Assembly (NCBI GenBank): GCA_003712125.1
Contig: RHLF01000001.1
Location: forward strand, 1,178,001 to 1,242,000
DNA: 64,000 nucleotides
Reading direction: 5' to 3'
Source: Allomuricauda sp.
Lineage (GTDB): Bacteria; Bacteroidota; Bacteroidia; Flavobacteriales; Flavobacteriaceae
The notes under the pieces are model-generated. The model was not told the origin of the DNA and searched no databases. It saw only the letters and a list, made by a program, of their open reading frames with translations. The translations under genes and the position numbers were made by a program. Of this stretch, positions 62,184 through 64,000 are shown in pieces. Positions within the stretch are counted from its first letter, which is position 1. Every line of letters starts with the position of its first letter.

Positions 62184-63078
62184 CTTCCTTTAACGGTAGG
62201 TAAATCTCGGCTTTCCAACTTAATTCATCTCCACCCGTGTGTGGGTTGTTATAAAAAACTTCTATGGGTAAAGGTTCAACGGGAATATTATTGTTTTCTG
62301 CATAGTCAAGAAGGGCATACCAAGCACGATCTGAGGTAATATAATTACCATTGTATTCGGCCTTTAGGGTCCTCTTTCCAAACAGTCTTTTATATTGGAT
62401 GTCAGTGCCCATGGGTAATCTGTCGGAGCGGATTATTGGTTGGGCAAAATTGTAATAAATACTGTCATTTTCCCTATCCCATTTCGTTACCACCACCATG
62501 GGAGGTCCATCCAGTTCCACGCCACTTTCATATAAAGTTTGGGTCAAGTACGTAAAGTTCTTCATCATGCCCCCTGCTTTTTGAAATTGGGTAACTTTTA
62601 AAGGGACATAAGCAAGGTATTTTGTCGGAAGATCTTCCTCACCAACCACAGTGACCTTGAATTTATCAATATGATCCTTTAGGTTTTCCATAAGATCAAG
62701 TACGGTTTTCCTAGATCTTTTCTCAAAATCGGTGTCGGAAAAAGGAATCTTTACTTTATTGGCGAAGCTATGTTCCATATCCTTTATTCCAACAATAACC
62801 TTCGAAGTGGAATCGGTGAGCGGTTTTATTTTCCATCGGTACCGGTGAATTGAATCACCAAAACGAATGGTTTGGTATAAGGTGTTTAGTTCAGCTCCAT
62901 TTTGTTCTACTTGGCCGATAGTATCATGGGTCTGATGCCAAAGTTTTATGGTTTGGTTAATGGCGCCAGGAAAGGTTTGGGTTTCAAATCGAATAATATA
63001 ATCTGATGGCTTAATAAAAAAATACCATACGATAACCAACCCAACAAAAAGCAATATTCCCTTTAAAATTTTTTTCAT
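62170..63078 (-). CDS. membrane-anchored SRPBCC/GyrI-like protein
   Basis: A 302-residue protein with one N-terminal helix (about 5-22). It is followed by an SRPBCC-type lipid/ligand-binding fold (about 27-150: FETQTFPGAINQTIKLWHQT) and a GyrI-like effector-binding domain (about 155-300: PPMVVVTKWDRENDSIYYNF, ALLDYAENNNIPVEPLPIEV). The GyrI-like domain often binds small ligands; here it would be outside the cytoplasm. It lies 6 bases after the haloperoxidase gene and overlaps the propeller gene, so the three form an operon. Confidence 0.8.
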   Translation of the reverse strand: MKKILKGILLFVGLVIVWYFFIKPSDYIIRFETQTFPGAINQTIKLWHQTHDTIGQVEQNGAELNTLYQTIRFGDSIHRYRWKIKPLTDSTSKVIVGIKDMEHSFANKVKIPFSDTDFEKRSRKTVLDLMENLKDHIDKFKVTVVGEEDLPTKYLAYVPLKVTQFQKAGGMMKNFTYLTQTLYESGVELDGPPMVVVTKWDRENDSIYYNFAQPIIRSDRLPMGTDIQYKRLFGKRTLKAEYNGNYITSDRAWYALLDYAENNNIPVEPLPIEVFYNNPHTGGDELSWKAEIYLPLKEDEEL

Positions 63079-63084
63079 TTCCCT

Positions 63085-64000
63085 TTAATTTGATTGAGCT
63101 ACCTTATCGGTTTTCATTTTTAAGTTGCTAACAACAAACTTCCCAAGCTCTCTTCCTTGCTTTACTCCAATTTCCACTGCTGCCCTATAGTGAATGCCCC
63201 CATACATTCGGCTAATGGCTGCTTCATCTGCTGCTTCATTGAACGAATTGAACGATCGAACAGGTAGTCCATACGCCACTTCGGTATCATCATCAAATGA
63301 AAATCCATCGCCAAATACACTGGTCAGCGCAATTGCAGCAGCACCTGATACCACACTATGCCCACTGGTGTATTCAGGAAAGGGCGGTGTTTGCAGTACA
63401 GGTTCCCAACTATCATCAATATGTTGATTGATCAGGGTTTCAGGTCTGATGAGGTTGCTTCTGTATTTTTCATCCCAACAACTGATAAAGGCATCCGCAA
63501 TAGCTAATGATGTTTTGGTATATGCATGTACGGTTTCAATGAAATTGGAATTGGTCTTCCGCGACGCAATTTTTGTAATCCCGATCCAATGGGCTCCCGG
63601 TGTTATTTTTTTGGTAGCAAACATTAAATGCCCTCTAGTAACAGATACATAGGGATTGCAATCCCAAAATTTGGCAATGGCCACTTCTTCGGAGGCATCA
63701 CCTTTTGCTGTAATCTCATTACTTATATCATAGACCTCTTTTACTTCTTTAAAAAAGGCTGAACCCTCTTCCATCGAGAAAGGAGGCGGAGGTGTAGGCT
63801 TAAACTGTCCGGCAGAGTCAATCACAAAGGGTCTGATTTTGTTCCAATGTGGTTCTATGCCATTCATATAAGCCGGAGGCGTGGGCTGCCATCTGGAAGG
63901 CTGGTCTGAATCGACGGTAAACTTGGGCATGGTGCGTGTTTGCTTGTAGTTGTCCTTGTCCATCCAATTTCCAATATGGTCGGCTACAAGAAGCCCATAC
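63085..64000 (-). CDS. vanadium-dependent haloperoxidase / PAP2 superfamily protein (partial, 3' part)
   Basis: The frame stays open to the right edge, so the N-terminus is missing; an internal ATG at 63963 is not the start. The visible 304 residues hold all three vanadate/phosphate-binding motifs: KYRSNLIRP (K-x6-RP), PEYTSGHSVVSGA (the SGH motif) and SRMYGGIHYRAA (SR-x5-H). The PPAYMNG and PEYTSGHS surroundings are typical of bacterial vanadium haloperoxidase-like proteins, which are usually exported. It could oxidise halides or act as a phosphatase. First visible gene of an operon with the SRPBCC and propeller genes. Confidence 0.88.
   Translation of the reverse strand, partial: YGLLVADHIGNWMDKDNYKQTRTMPKFTVDSDQPSRWQPTPPAYMNGIEPHWNKIRPFVIDSAGQFKPTPPPPFSMEEGSAFFKEVKEVYDISNEITAKGDASEEVAIAKFWDCNPYVSVTRGHLMFATKKITPGAHWIGITKIASRKTNSNFIETVHAYTKTSLAIADAFISCWDEKYRSNLIRPETLINQHIDDSWEPVLQTPPFPEYTSGHSVVSGAAAIALTSVFGDGFSFDDDTEVAYGLPVRSFNSFNEAADEAAISRMYGGIHYRAAVEIGVKQGRELGKFVVSNLKMKTDKVAQSN

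Overview
The window looks like chromosome from a marine-type member of the Flavobacteriaceae (Bacteroidota). The signs are type IX secretion (T9SS) sorting domains of types A and B, a TonB-dependent receptor with an N-terminal carboxypeptidase-like domain, Bacteroidota-only families (DUF3098, DUF4271, DUF4296), -7 boxes of the form TAnnTTTG, and few Shine-Dalgarno sites. The genus cannot be fixed from the sequence alone. Gene density is high, no gap without a gene exceeds about 300 bases, and no rRNA, tRNA, CRISPR array, phage or autonomous insertion sequence was seen.

Layout. 1-295: 5' part of tag (DNA repair), running off the left edge. 394-5499: TetR regulator plus a tripartite export operon (ABC protein, HlyD-like adaptor, TolC-like channel) whose ATPase has lost all its catalytic motifs. 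5510-10557: YitT protein, thioredoxin-like protein, TonB-like protein, and the cluster ftsX-DUF3098-uppP-truB. 10637-22856: T9SS type B secreted protein, leuS, SemiSWEET, ald, YugP-type protease, ferritin, Lrp regulator with saccharopine dehydrogenase-like enzyme, DUF423, pckA. 22909-30965: HemD-like protein, DUF4271, GT39 glycosyltransferase, dolichol-phosphate-mannose-type synthase, dihydroorotase, DUF4296 lipoprotein, epimerase, tyrS. 30971-32600: cupin and LuxE-like acyl-protein synthetase.

32622-39831 is the first unusual block. It holds a 159-base element with 19-base perfect terminal inverted repeats, two tiny secreted proteins that are almost nothing but a T9SS sorting domain, a surface lipoprotein, a TonB receptor, and a divergent PhoB/PhoR-like pair. 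Eleven-base-period direct repeats lie in the shared promoter. I infer a phosphate-responsive outer-membrane locus.

39908-48493: trmB, LysE transporter, alkyltransferase-like protein, an Fe-S operon (Mrp, NifU, ferredoxin reductase, ferredoxin), an MsbA-like ABC exporter with intact motifs, and a penicillin-acylase lipoprotein. 48495-53862: secreted unknown, acyltransferase, membrane-bound AraC regulator, exported PLP enzyme, metallophosphoesterase.

53980-64000 is the second unusual block. It holds a large GAF-domain protein, an HD domain fused to a Pycsar-effector-like membrane domain with no cyclase nearby, a 1232-residue lipoprotein joining a phosphatase, a kinase-like module and a BamA-type barrel, then a beta-propeller lipoprotein, a membrane-anchored SRPBCC/GyrI-like protein and a vanadium haloperoxidase cut by the right edge.
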